Source: JAVBNT01 sp031551355
GTDB lineage: Bacteria > Vulcanimicrobiota > CADAWZ01
NCBI GenBank assembly: GCA_031551355.1
Contig: JAVBNT010000001.1
Location: 62,001-126,000 of the forward strand
Direction: 5' to 3'
Length of the DNA: 64,000 nt
Part shown: positions 18,086 through 25,833 of the stretch, in pieces
Layout of the letters: each line of letters opens with the position of its first letter
Position numbering within the stretch: the stretch's first letter is position 1
Notes under the pieces: generated by a model
Told to the model about the DNA's origin: nothing
The model's database searches: none
What the model saw: the letters and a program-made list of their open reading frames with translations, nothing else
Position numbers and translations under genes: made by a program

Positions 18086-18114
18086 AGTATAACTTTTTTA
18101 GTGATTTGTATCAA
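18086..18114 (-). promoter_or_regulatory. Sigma70-type promoter of peptide gene copy 1
   Basis: On the minus strand TTGATA (18114-18109), a 17-base spacer, then TATACT (18091-18086). Near-consensus, about 42 bases upstream of the ATG. Confidence 0.75.
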
Positions 18115-18207
18115 TAAAAAAAATGTTAAAAGATTGTTAAGAGAACGCCATCCACATACCGAGCTTATATATTAATTAATGGATAATCATTTTATGGGAT
18201 AGAAAGA

Positions 18208-18240
18208 AATAAAAAAAGAGCCGGAATTTCAGCTCTTTTA
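18208..18240 (-). terminator. Rho-independent terminator of peptide gene copy 2
   Basis: On the minus strand AAGAGC and GCTCTT form the stem, followed by a run of seven T. It starts about 11 bases after the peptide stop codon. Confidence 0.8.
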
Positions 18241-18250
18241 TTTATCTTAA

Positions 18251-18337
18251 TTAGCAGCTGCCGCCATCCGGTGGAGGACATACATACATACCGTGAATAT
18301 CACAAGTATTTACTGTTTCAGTTTCATTCCAGAACAT
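18251..18337 (-). CDS. Tiny conserved Cys-containing peptide, copy 2 (28 aa)
   Basis: An ATG-to-TAA frame of 28 codons, AAGGAG upstream. Its product is identical to copy 1 except Ser27 for Gly27. It carries the same MFWNE start, ETVNTCDIHG core, Cys20, PPP turn and terminal Cys28. The unit (promoter, ribosome site, peptide, terminator) is duplicated in tandem with copy 1 at a repeat distance of 294 bases. It lies downstream of two serpin genes on the same strand but has an independent promoter, so a link with the serpins is not established. Confidence 0.85.
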   Translation of the reverse strand: MFWNETETVNTCDIHGMYVCPPPDGGSC

Positions 18338-18378
18338 TTATTTATCTCCTTTCATAAAATTAATGTTTCTTAATTAAC

Positions 18379-18407
18379 AGTATAGCTTTTTATAACTGTT
18401 GACGCAA
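18379..18407 (-). promoter_or_regulatory. Sigma70-type promoter of peptide gene copy 2
   Basis: On the minus strand TTGCGT (18407-18402), a 17-base spacer, TATACT (18384-18379). The TATACTGT that continues into an AAGAAACATTA leader is shared with copy 1. Confidence 0.7.
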
Positions 18408-18460
18408 TTAAAATTTTGTTAAAGTTTTGTTAAAAGGCGTCAAAAAAGTATCTCCGACGG

Positions 18461-19645
18461 TTATTTTGCCGGATTTACAATAGAGCCGATGAAAAGCGGC
18501 GTATGTTTTTCATCATCGGCAATCATGAAGAAGAACGGCCTGTCTACCTTGAATTGTTTTACATCTCTTACCGGCATTGCACTTCTGGTCATTGTTATTG
18601 CGGTGGCAGCGGCCGCTTCCGTACCCGTTTCATTTACATCTATGAAGGTTTTGTGTATGACCTGACTTATGAACAGACGCGGAGAGATAAGATTGAAATC
18701 TGCTCCCGGTCCAAAAGCCTGTTTCATACCCATTGCCGACAGCGTGTCATTAAGCGTTACGCCATACTCCGTTTTGAACTTCGGTAAACTTATTGCCACT
18801 TGCTGAAAACTGCTGTTTTCATAAACATCGCTCCACAGTTTTTGTGAAAATGACGGTAGAAATTTTTTAAGGGAAGAATCCTTTGCCGGCAAAAATACAT
18901 ACATCGACATTTTTCCGCCTCTGTAAGGAATCTTTACAGCCTGAAAATCTTTGTTTTCATAGTAGCTGAAATTATCTTTCAAATGCATAGTGGGAACTTT
19001 TATAGAAGCTGATTTCGTTTGGAACTCTTCCATTGTTGTCTTTTTTTTGTCAAATTCCTTAATCCAACTGCCGTTGAAATAGATTGCATTAACAATAATC
19101 ATATCGGATTTCGCCGCAAAGTCATCAATTATTGTTTTAATTTTGTTGTTTGTTTTTTGGGCGACCCATCCGTTGACGGCATCTGCCGTTATTCCTTTTC
19201 TTACGTCGGCATCAAAATAATGTTTGCAATCCTTGATAAAAGGATCCTTTACCTTAAGGCTTTTGCTTATCCATATGGAGTTGGCGATATTCAAAGTTAC
19301 GTCGGAGTTTGAACTTAGCGAACTTATAAGCCCCTTAGCTTCTTCTTTTACGGACTGCGGATTTGCGCTCGCCGGAATTTGCAGCGTATTGGATATAGCC
19401 GTTTTTGTTTTTCCCGCAGCTCCCATATTTACCATATCAAGAGCAAGATGAATGCTCAGCGGGGAGATTACGGTATTTTGCGATTCCTGCAGCAAAGAGT
19501 TCTGCAGCTCTTTGCCGAAACCGAACATACTGTTGGAGATGCTCTGGTTAGCTCCCCTTTCCATAGTTTTGGCTGCAAAAGCATTGGAACTCATTGCCAG
19601 CAGCAATGTTCCGGCAGTCATAATCCCCAAGATTTTTTTTAACAT
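18461..19645 (-). CDS. Secreted serpin (copy 1)
   Basis: A 394-residue serpin, full length for the family, with a signal peptide ending SNAFA. Serpin signatures include NTVISPLSIHLALDMVNMGAAG, NSIWISKS, VNAIYFNGSWIKEFD, and the hinge NETGTEAAAATA followed by the reactive loop and a terminal PFFFMIADDEKHTPLFIGSIVNP. The small-residue hinge indicates an inhibitory serpin. The loop contains an Arg-Ser pair (TRSAMP), a plausible scissile bond for trypsin-like proteases, though loop length leaves P1 uncertain. A near-identical paralog lies immediately upstream. Bacterial serpins are often linked to defence against host or competitor proteases. Confidence 0.93.
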   Translation of the reverse strand: MLKKILGIMTAGTLLLAMSSNAFAAKTMERGANQSISNSMFGFGKELQNSLLQESQNTVISPLSIHLALDMVNMGAAGKTKTAISNTLQIPASANPQSVKEEAKGLISSLSSNSDVTLNIANSIWISKSLKVKDPFIKDCKHYFDADVRKGITADAVNGWVAQKTNNKIKTIIDDFAAKSDMIIVNAIYFNGSWIKEFDKKKTTMEEFQTKSASIKVPTMHLKDNFSYYENKDFQAVKIPYRGGKMSMYVFLPAKDSSLKKFLPSFSQKLWSDVYENSSFQQVAISLPKFKTEYGVTLNDTLSAMGMKQAFGPGADFNLISPRLFISQVIHKTFIDVNETGTEAAAATAITMTRSAMPVRDVKQFKVDRPFFFMIADDEKHTPLFIGSIVNPAK

Positions 19646-19753
19646 ATTAAAACCCTCCCTTTTTTTATCAAGCCAATGATTAACCGGCTAAAACAATTTT
19701 ATAATTTTGTCTGATTTTCCTTTATTTTACTATTTCAAGTTAATTTACTCAGG

Positions 19754-20941
19754 TTATTTTGCCGGATTTACAATAGAGCCGATGAATATCGGGGTGTGAG
19801 TCTGCTCATCGGCAATGATAAAGAAAAACGGCCTGTCTACCTTGAATTTTTTTACATCTCTCACCGGCATTGCACTTCTGGGCATTGTTACTGCAGTGGC
19901 GGCTGCCGCTTCCGTACCCGTTTCATTTACATCTATAAAGGTTTTGTGTATAACCTGGCTTATAAACACCCCTGAGGATATGAGGCTGAAATCAGCACCC
20001 GGATTGAAAACCCTTTTCATACCCATTGCCGACAAAGTGCTTTTAAGAGTCACGCCATACTCTGTTTTGAACTTCGGTAAGCTTATTTCCACTTGTTGAA
20101 AACGGCTATTTTTACAAACATCATTCCACTGTTTTGCTGAAAATGACGATATAAATTTTTTAAGGGAAGATTTTTTTGCCGGCAAGAACACGTACATTGA
20201 CATTTTTCCGCCTTTGTAAGGAAGTTTTACAGCCTGAAAATTTTTATTTTCATAATAGCTGAAATTGTCTTTTAAATGCATGGTGGGAACTTTTATGGAG
20301 TCCGGTTTTGTCTGAAAATCTTCCGTTGTTGTCTTTTTTTGGTCAAATTCTTTAATCCAGCTGCCTTTGAAATAGACTGCGTTCACAATAATCATATCAG
20401 AATTTTTAGCCATTAACTCATTTATTATGCCTGTAATTTTATAATTTGTCTTTTTGGCAACCCAGTCGTTGACATCTTTTGCTGTTATTCCGTTTTTTAC
20501 TTCTGCGTCAAAATAATGTTTGCAATCCTTGATAAAAGGATCCTTTACCTTAAGGCTTTTGCTTATCCATATGGAGTTGGCGATATTCAAAGTTACGTCG
20601 GAGTTTGAACTTAGCGAACTTATAAGTCCTTTCGCTTCCTCTTTTACAGACTGAGGATTGGCGCTCGCCGGAATTCTCAGCGTGTTGGATATTGCCGTCC
20701 TGTTTTTTCCCGCAGCTCCCATATTTACCATATCAAGAGCAAGATGAATGCTCAGTGGGGAGATTACGGTATTTTGCGATTCCTGCGGTAAAGAGTTCTG
20801 CAAATCTTTGCCGAAGCTGAAAATACTGCCTGATATGCCCGGAGAGAGCCTGCTTTCCTTTGTCTGAGCGGCAAAAGAGTTTGCGCACATTGATAAGAAC
20901 AGCATCCAGGCAATGATTTGTCCCAATAATGTTTTTGGCAT
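19754..20941 (-). CDS. Secreted serpin (copy 2)
   Basis: A 395-residue paralog of the serpin that follows it on this strand, sharing long identical stretches such as the block from VISPLSIHLALDMVNMGAAG through the KEEAKGLISSLSSNSD region. Signal peptide ends SFAA. The hinge GTEAAAATAV and loop TMPRSAMP differ slightly from copy 1, keeping Arg-Ser at the candidate cleavage site. It has its own ribosome site (GGAGGAG). The tandem pair probably arose by duplication, with the reactive loop little diversified. Confidence 0.93.
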   Translation of the reverse strand: MPKTLLGQIIAWMLFLSMCANSFAAQTKESRLSPGISGSIFSFGKDLQNSLPQESQNTVISPLSIHLALDMVNMGAAGKNRTAISNTLRIPASANPQSVKEEAKGLISSLSSNSDVTLNIANSIWISKSLKVKDPFIKDCKHYFDAEVKNGITAKDVNDWVAKKTNYKITGIINELMAKNSDMIIVNAVYFKGSWIKEFDQKKTTTEDFQTKPDSIKVPTMHLKDNFSYYENKNFQAVKLPYKGGKMSMYVFLPAKKSSLKKFISSFSAKQWNDVCKNSRFQQVEISLPKFKTEYGVTLKSTLSAMGMKRVFNPGADFSLISSGVFISQVIHKTFIDVNETGTEAAAATAVTMPRSAMPVRDVKKFKVDRPFFFIIADEQTHTPIFIGSIVNPAK

Positions 20942-21077
20942 GTTAAACTCCTCCTTTAATAAGATAGAATTATTTAATGTCCGGAATTAATTTTGCCGTA
21001 TTTTATAATTTTACTTTTGTTGTGTATAGGATTGGTCGCATAAAACTTATAATTATTTCATTGAATTGAAAATTATC

Positions 21078-22046
21078 TCAGGCTGTTTCCAGTCTGATTC
21101 TCGGATCGGCGGCGCTGTAGCACATATCTGCCGCGATATTAGCGAAAACAACCAGCAGGCTGCTGATAAAAATGTCGCCCATAAGAAGTGTATAATCCCG
21201 GTGAAAAACGGCTTCCATGCCCAGACGTCCCATTCCCGGCCAGGCAAAAATCTGTTCTACAATAAATGCTCCGGCAAGGATTTCCGGTATGGACAGCGCG
21301 ATAATGGTTATCAGCGGCAGCAGGCTGTTTCTGAGTGCATGCCTCCATAGAACCATCATTTCACTAAACCCTTTTGAGTATGCCGTGCGGATATAATCTT
21401 CTCCCATTACATCTATCAGGGAGGAGCGTATATATCTTCCCCAGGCGGCAAGATTTCTTATTGTCAGCACAAATACCGGCAGTGCCAGATGCCAGGAAAT
21501 ATCTATGATGTTGTCCCAGAAATTTGCTTCGACAAGCGTCGTCATTCCCATCGGAGGAAAGATCGGAAGTTTCAGAGCTAAATAATAAACGGCCATAAGT
21601 GCCAGCCAGAATGCCGGCATCGACAATCCGATAAAAGAAAAGAATGTCAGTATATAGTCAAACAGCGAGTATGGCCGCATTGCCGAATATATTCCGATCG
21701 GCAGGGCAATAATAATACTCAATATATATGATGTGCCCATTAACAGCAGCGTCGCTGGTACACGCTCGAAAATCTCCTTTGTTACCGGTTTGCCGTTTAC
21801 AAGCGAATAACCCAGATCACCTTTGGTCAAAAGGTTTTTTAGCCATATTGCATATTGAATGTGCAAAGGGCGGTCAAGTCCCAGATTTTTACGTATCTGC
21901 TCTCTGTCTTCCGGTCTTGTGTGGGGGCTTATGAACATTTTTGTCGGATCGCCGGGAGCAAGTCTGACAAGCAAGAATGTTACGATCGATATTGCCAGTA
22001 TTAGGGGTATTGCTCCCAGTAATCTTTTTAAAAAATATTTCAGCAT
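21078..22046 (-). CDS. Peptide/nickel-type ABC transporter permease (OppB/DppB family)
   Basis: A 322-residue inner-membrane permease. It starts LKYFLKRLLGAIPLILAISIVTFLLVRLAPGDP, the classic DppB N-terminus, and has the EAA-type loop (YIRTAYSKGFSEMMVLWRHALRNSLLP) and the end DPRIRLE. About six membrane spans. No partner permease, ATPase or binding protein is encoded in the window, so it is an orphan whose partners must lie elsewhere. ATG at 22046 preceded by AAGG; an in-frame ATG two codons earlier is possible. Confidence 0.9.
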   Translation of the reverse strand: MLKYFLKRLLGAIPLILAISIVTFLLVRLAPGDPTKMFISPHTRPEDREQIRKNLGLDRPLHIQYAIWLKNLLTKGDLGYSLVNGKPVTKEIFERVPATLLLMGTSYILSIIIALPIGIYSAMRPYSLFDYILTFFSFIGLSMPAFWLALMAVYYLALKLPIFPPMGMTTLVEANFWDNIIDISWHLALPVFVLTIRNLAAWGRYIRSSLIDVMGEDYIRTAYSKGFSEMMVLWRHALRNSLLPLITIIALSIPEILAGAFIVEQIFAWPGMGRLGMEAVFHRDYTLLMGDIFISSLLVVFANIAADMCYSAADPRIRLETA

Positions 22047-22198
22047 AAACATCCTTGTAAGGATAAACTTTATTGTGAATGTTATAAATTGGGCAATTGC
22101 TGTTTTCTTTCCTTTCTTTTGTGCCTGAAAATTATTGGCCTGTCGCTGCTGCCGGTTAAAAATACAGGAAAGAATAAGTTTTTTTAGAAAATAAGCTT

Positions 22199-23056
22199 AT
22201 GTCGAAACAATGCTATGGAATAACAGGCTGGCCGCTTGCCTATACTCTTTCGCCTCTGATGCATAACAGGGCTTTTGAACAACTGTCAGTAAATGCGTCA
22301 TATGACGTCTACCCTTGTGAAGATGCCGCCTCTGTTTTCACTCTTGCCGCGGAAAAGAATTTATCTGGTTTTAATGTTACCATGCCGCATAAGACTGCGA
22401 TAATGGCTTACCTTGACTCGGTTGACGCCGATGCCCGGACTATTGGTTCGGTTAACACCGTAAGGAGAATTGCTGCACCGTCAGGATGGAAGTATGAAGG
22501 TATAAATACTGATTTTAAGGGATTTTTATCTGCTTTGCGGTATGAGGGGGTCGGGCTTTGCGGGGCTGAGGCCATCATTCTCGGTTCCGGCGGCAGTGCC
22601 AGAAGCATATACTATGCACTGGCAGGAGCCGGCGTTACCGGGATTATTGTTGCCGCCAGAAGAGTGACGGAGGCTGTGAAGCTTCATGCGCTGTATTCCG
22701 GCATTTTCAGTAAATTCACGAAGACACTGCCTCTTGATGCCGCTTTTTTTTCAAAGCGTACTTTTAAAAACTGCCGTTTGCTCGTTAATTGTACTCCTGT
22801 TGCCGGTATTCATGAAAGTGAACCTGTTTTGCTGTCACTTATGAAAAAACTGCCTGAGGATTGTTTTATTTTTGATCTTATATACCATCCATCTGAGACT
22901 TTTTTCCTTTTCCAAAGCCGCCGCCTTGGCCTTAAAGCCGCCAACGGGCTTGCCATGCTTGTATATCAGGGAATTGAGTCGTGCAGATATTGGACGGGTA
23001 TCCCGTTTGAGGCCGAAGATATGATTGATTTTTTGCGGAGGACTTTATGCGTTTAA
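22199..23056 (+). CDS. aroE: Shikimate dehydrogenase AroE
   Basis: A 285-residue NADP-dependent enzyme reducing 3-dehydroshikimate to shikimate. Motifs: GWPLAYTLSPLMHNRAF (substrate), NVTMPHKTAI (catalytic Lys), GSVNTV, NTDFKGF and the dinucleotide loop ILGSGGSARSI, with MLVYQGIES at the end. It is first in an aroE-aroC-aroK-aroQ operon that supplies four steps of the chorismate pathway, and overlaps aroC by 10 bases. Confidence 0.95.
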   Translation: MSKQCYGITGWPLAYTLSPLMHNRAFEQLSVNASYDVYPCEDAASVFTLAAEKNLSGFNVTMPHKTAIMAYLDSVDADARTIGSVNTVRRIAAPSGWKYEGINTDFKGFLSALRYEGVGLCGAEAIILGSGGSARSIYYALAGAGVTGIIVAARRVTEAVKLHALYSGIFSKFTKTLPLDAAFFSKRTFKNCRLLVNCTPVAGIHESEPVLLSLMKKLPEDCFIFDLIYHPSETFFLFQSRRLGLKAANGLAMLVYQGIESCRYWTGIPFEAEDMIDFLRRTLCV

Positions 23057-24171
23057 TCACGTCCGGGGAATCACATGGCCCCGGATTAACTGCGATAATA
23101 GAGGGGGTTCCCTCCGGTTTTAGTCCCGATATATCCGGAATAAACGCTGTCCTTTCGATGAGGCGCAGTTTTTATGGCCGGGGTGCGCGTATGAAAATGG
23201 AGACCGATTCGATTGTTTTTACCGGCGGTTTGGTTAACGGCAGGACTTATGGGGCGCCGCTGTCGTTTTTTATAAAAAACAATGATGACAGATCGTCAGA
23301 TCCACGCGATCGTTTGGCCGTGCCGAGACCGGGACATTCAGATTTGCCGGGAACACTCAAATACGGTCTTGATGACTTTTCCATTCCTTCCGAATTTTCC
23401 GGCGGCAGGATGACGGCTGTTTTGACTGCTGCCGGTGAACTTGCCGGACAATTCCTGCTTAACTTTGGCATAAATGTTTTGGGATTCGTTACCGCTGTCG
23501 GCAATATGGAGACTTCTTTAAATCTGATGAACGCCGGTTTGCCGGATATTAAAAATATAGCTGAGCTTTCTCCGCTAAGACTGCCTGATTTGTCGCTGGA
23601 GCCCGGCATTTTGAAGCTGATAGACGACACGGCTGACGAGGGCGATACGCTTGGCGGTAAGTTTGTTGTCATCGCTGAAGGCCTTCCCCCCGGACTTGGT
23701 TCTTTTTCGCCCCTTTCCAGGCGGCTTGATTCTGCGCTTGCTTCCGCGATTATTTCACTGCCGGGGGTTAAGGGAGTGGAAATAGGGGATGGATTCCGTT
23801 CACATTTGCTGAAGGGGTCCCATTTTCAGGATGCTTTGTATAAGTCCGGTTCCTGGCTTCGCAAGACGAACCATGCCGGAGGTGTTGAGGGCGGGTTTTC
23901 CAACGGAGAACGGATTTTGCTGACGGCGGTTATGAAGCCTTTGCCGTCCGTTAAAAAAGGGATTTCTTCCTATAATATTGAAAGCGAAATTAAATGCAGT
24001 ACGGTTTATATACGTTCTGATGTGTGTGCCGTTCCTGCCGCTGCACTGGCGGCTGAAAAAACGGTGGCTTTTACGGTAATGGAGTTGTTTTTGGATAAAT
24101 TCAGTGCTGATACTATGGATGAAGTGAAACTCAATTTTGACCGCTATATGGAAAAAATAAATTATGCGTAA
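23047..24171 (+). CDS. aroC: Chorismate synthase AroC
   Basis: A 374-residue FMN-dependent enzyme converting EPSP to chorismate. It has GESHGPGLTAIIEGVPSG at the N-terminus, the RRSFYGRGARMKMETD region (RR-x-YGRGxRM-x-ExD), PGHSDLPGTLKYG and GGVEGGFSNGE. It starts inside the end of aroE, implying translational coupling, and overlaps aroK by 8 bases. Confidence 0.96.
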   Translation: MRLITSGESHGPGLTAIIEGVPSGFSPDISGINAVLSMRRSFYGRGARMKMETDSIVFTGGLVNGRTYGAPLSFFIKNNDDRSSDPRDRLAVPRPGHSDLPGTLKYGLDDFSIPSEFSGGRMTAVLTAAGELAGQFLLNFGINVLGFVTAVGNMETSLNLMNAGLPDIKNIAELSPLRLPDLSLEPGILKLIDDTADEGDTLGGKFVVIAEGLPPGLGSFSPLSRRLDSALASAIISLPGVKGVEIGDGFRSHLLKGSHFQDALYKSGSWLRKTNHAGGVEGGFSNGERILLTAVMKPLPSVKKGISSYNIESEIKCSTVYIRSDVCAVPAAALAAEKTVAFTVMELFLDKFSADTMDEVKLNFDRYMEKINYA

Positions 24172-24718
24172 AAATATTTATCTTGTAGGTTTTATGGGTA
24201 CCGGAAAAAGTACTATCGGCAGAGAACTTGCCAAGGTTACCGGCCGTCGCTTTATTGATATGGATACCGAACTTGAAAAACGGCTTAATATGAGTGTTAA
24301 CAAGATATTTGATACCGAAGGTGAAGAATTTTTCCGGGATCGGGAACGGGAACTGGCTTTTGAGCTGATAGAGAAGTCAAACTATGTCGTATCTACCGGC
24401 GGCGGTACCATCATGGATGAGGAAATTTATGCTGCTTTTAAAAGCAGCGGCATAATGATATGTCTTGTTGCCGATAGAGCTGAGCTTATCGAACGTTTGA
24501 AGCGTACTTCCAAGAGGCCGCATTTGCGTGTTAGTGACATAGATAAGAAAGTTGAAGAGCTTTTGCGGGAACGCGGTGTTGTTTTTGATTCGGTTCCCAT
24601 AAAAATAAATACCAGCGATATGACGCCGATGGAAGTGGTTTCCAAACTTGTCAAACTCTTTAAAATTCGTCAGAATATACTGGATAAACTGACTAATCAG
24701 CAAATTGAAATTACCTGA
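24164..24718 (+). CDS. aroK: Shikimate kinase AroK
   Basis: A 184-residue kinase that phosphorylates shikimate at O3. P-loop GFMGTGKST, shikimate-binding DMDTELEKR, FRDRE and STGGG, with the lid RPHLR. Slightly longer than typical because of a C-terminal helix. Third gene of the aro operon. Confidence 0.95.
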   Translation: MRKNIYLVGFMGTGKSTIGRELAKVTGRRFIDMDTELEKRLNMSVNKIFDTEGEEFFRDRERELAFELIEKSNYVVSTGGGTIMDEEIYAAFKSSGIMICLVADRAELIERLKRTSKRPHLRVSDIDKKVEELLRERGVVFDSVPIKINTSDMTPMEVVSKLVKLFKIRQNILDKLTNQQIEIT

Positions 24719-24725
24719 GGTTAAG

Positions 24726-25178
24726 ATGACTTTTCCGAAAGTTCTGGTTATAAACGGGGCAAATTTGAATCTTTTGGGTGTCAGGGAGCCCGATATTTAC
24801 GGCTTGGAAACACTGGCGGATCTTGAAGCTTTTATGAAAAAACGCGCAACTGAGCTGTCTTTGTCTATTGATTTTTTTCAATCGAACAGCGAGGGCGATA
24901 TTGTTGATGCGATTCACGCCTCAATGGGATGTACTGACTTGCTGATCATAAACGCCGGGGCTTATTCACATTATTCGATAGCAATCAGGGATGCAATTGC
25001 CTGTGCCGCGTGTCCGGCAATAGAGGTACATATTTCAAATATATATGCCAGGGAAGAGTTCAGAAGATTCTCATGTCTATCCGGAGTCTGCTGCGGGACA
25101 ATTTCCGGCTTCGGATTTTACGGATATATTATGGCACTGGAGGCCGGAGGGGACATGTTAAGAGAGTCTTCACCCTGA
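24726..25178 (+). CDS. aroQ: 3-dehydroquinate dehydratase, type II (AroQ)
   Basis: A 150-residue type II dehydroquinase. It begins VLVINGANLNLLGVREPDIYG, with the active-site Tyr, has FFQSNSEGDIVDAIH, NAGAYSHYSIAIRDAI and EVHISNIYAREEFR. The ATG at 24726 follows TGAGG and sits just after the aroK stop; the earlier in-frame ATG would add seven atypical residues. Last gene of the aro operon. Confidence 0.95.
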   Translation: MTFPKVLVINGANLNLLGVREPDIYGLETLADLEAFMKKRATELSLSIDFFQSNSEGDIVDAIHASMGCTDLLIINAGAYSHYSIAIRDAIACAACPAIEVHISNIYAREEFRRFSCLSGVCCGTISGFGFYGYIMALEAGGDMLRESSP

Positions 25179-25308
25179 GATATAGTATCGGTCTATATTT
25201 AGGAGACAACGTGTTTTTAGAAGGATAGTTGTCCTTTGCTAAGGAATTTTATTTTTGTATTCTTACTGGGGTATGTTGACCCTAAATGTGTAAAGGAGAC
25301 ATATTGTA

Positions 25309-25833
25309 ATGAATAAAAGATTTGTATTTGCTTCACTGTTTGCATTTGCTTTGGTGCTTTTTGTGCCTGCGTTTTTGTCGGCGGCTCCGGATCCCGGCGC
25401 GTGCGGACTTATAGTCGGAGAATCTGTTATTTATCCCGGTGATAAGAAAGAGTTTATTTTCAGTGCCTTCGGTGTGCCTGAGCGTATATATGCAATGCGC
25501 GGCAAGGGCGATAAAACAAAGGATTACGTTAAACTTTATTATCAGGAAAACGATTTGTCTTTTGATATTACCAATGATGATAATACTATAAGGGCTATAC
25601 TGATTAAAGGTGATTCCAAGATTAAAAATGTTCCTTTTAAGGTTGGCGAAACTTACGACAGCGTAAAAGCCAAATGGGGCGAACCGGACCGCAAGGAAGC
25701 CGGTTTTGCAAATTACTCCAAAAAAGGAGTAATGTTTAAAGTAAGTGATGCCGGTATTATAGAAATTATCGCTGTTTTTCTTCCCGGAAATATGGATTCT
25801 GAGCCGCCAAGCAATGAAGCTGTAAAGTCATAA
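25309..25833 (+). CDS. Small secreted protein of unknown function
   Basis: A 174-residue protein with a signal peptide ending LSAA. The mature part has two similar strand-rich units around FGVPERIYAMRG and WGEPDRKEAGFANYSKKG, each a G-x-P-x-R motif followed by strands. This resembles the BamE/SmpA style of small periplasmic fold, but no firm family is recognised. Good AAAGGAG site before the ATG. Its stop directly abuts the truB start. Confidence 0.6.
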   Translation: MNKRFVFASLFAFALVLFVPAFLSAAPDPGACGLIVGESVIYPGDKKEFIFSAFGVPERIYAMRGKGDKTKDYVKLYYQENDLSFDITNDDNTIRAILIKGDSKIKNVPFKVGETYDSVKAKWGEPDRKEAGFANYSKKGVMFKVSDAGIIEIIAVFLPGNMDSEPPSNEAVKS

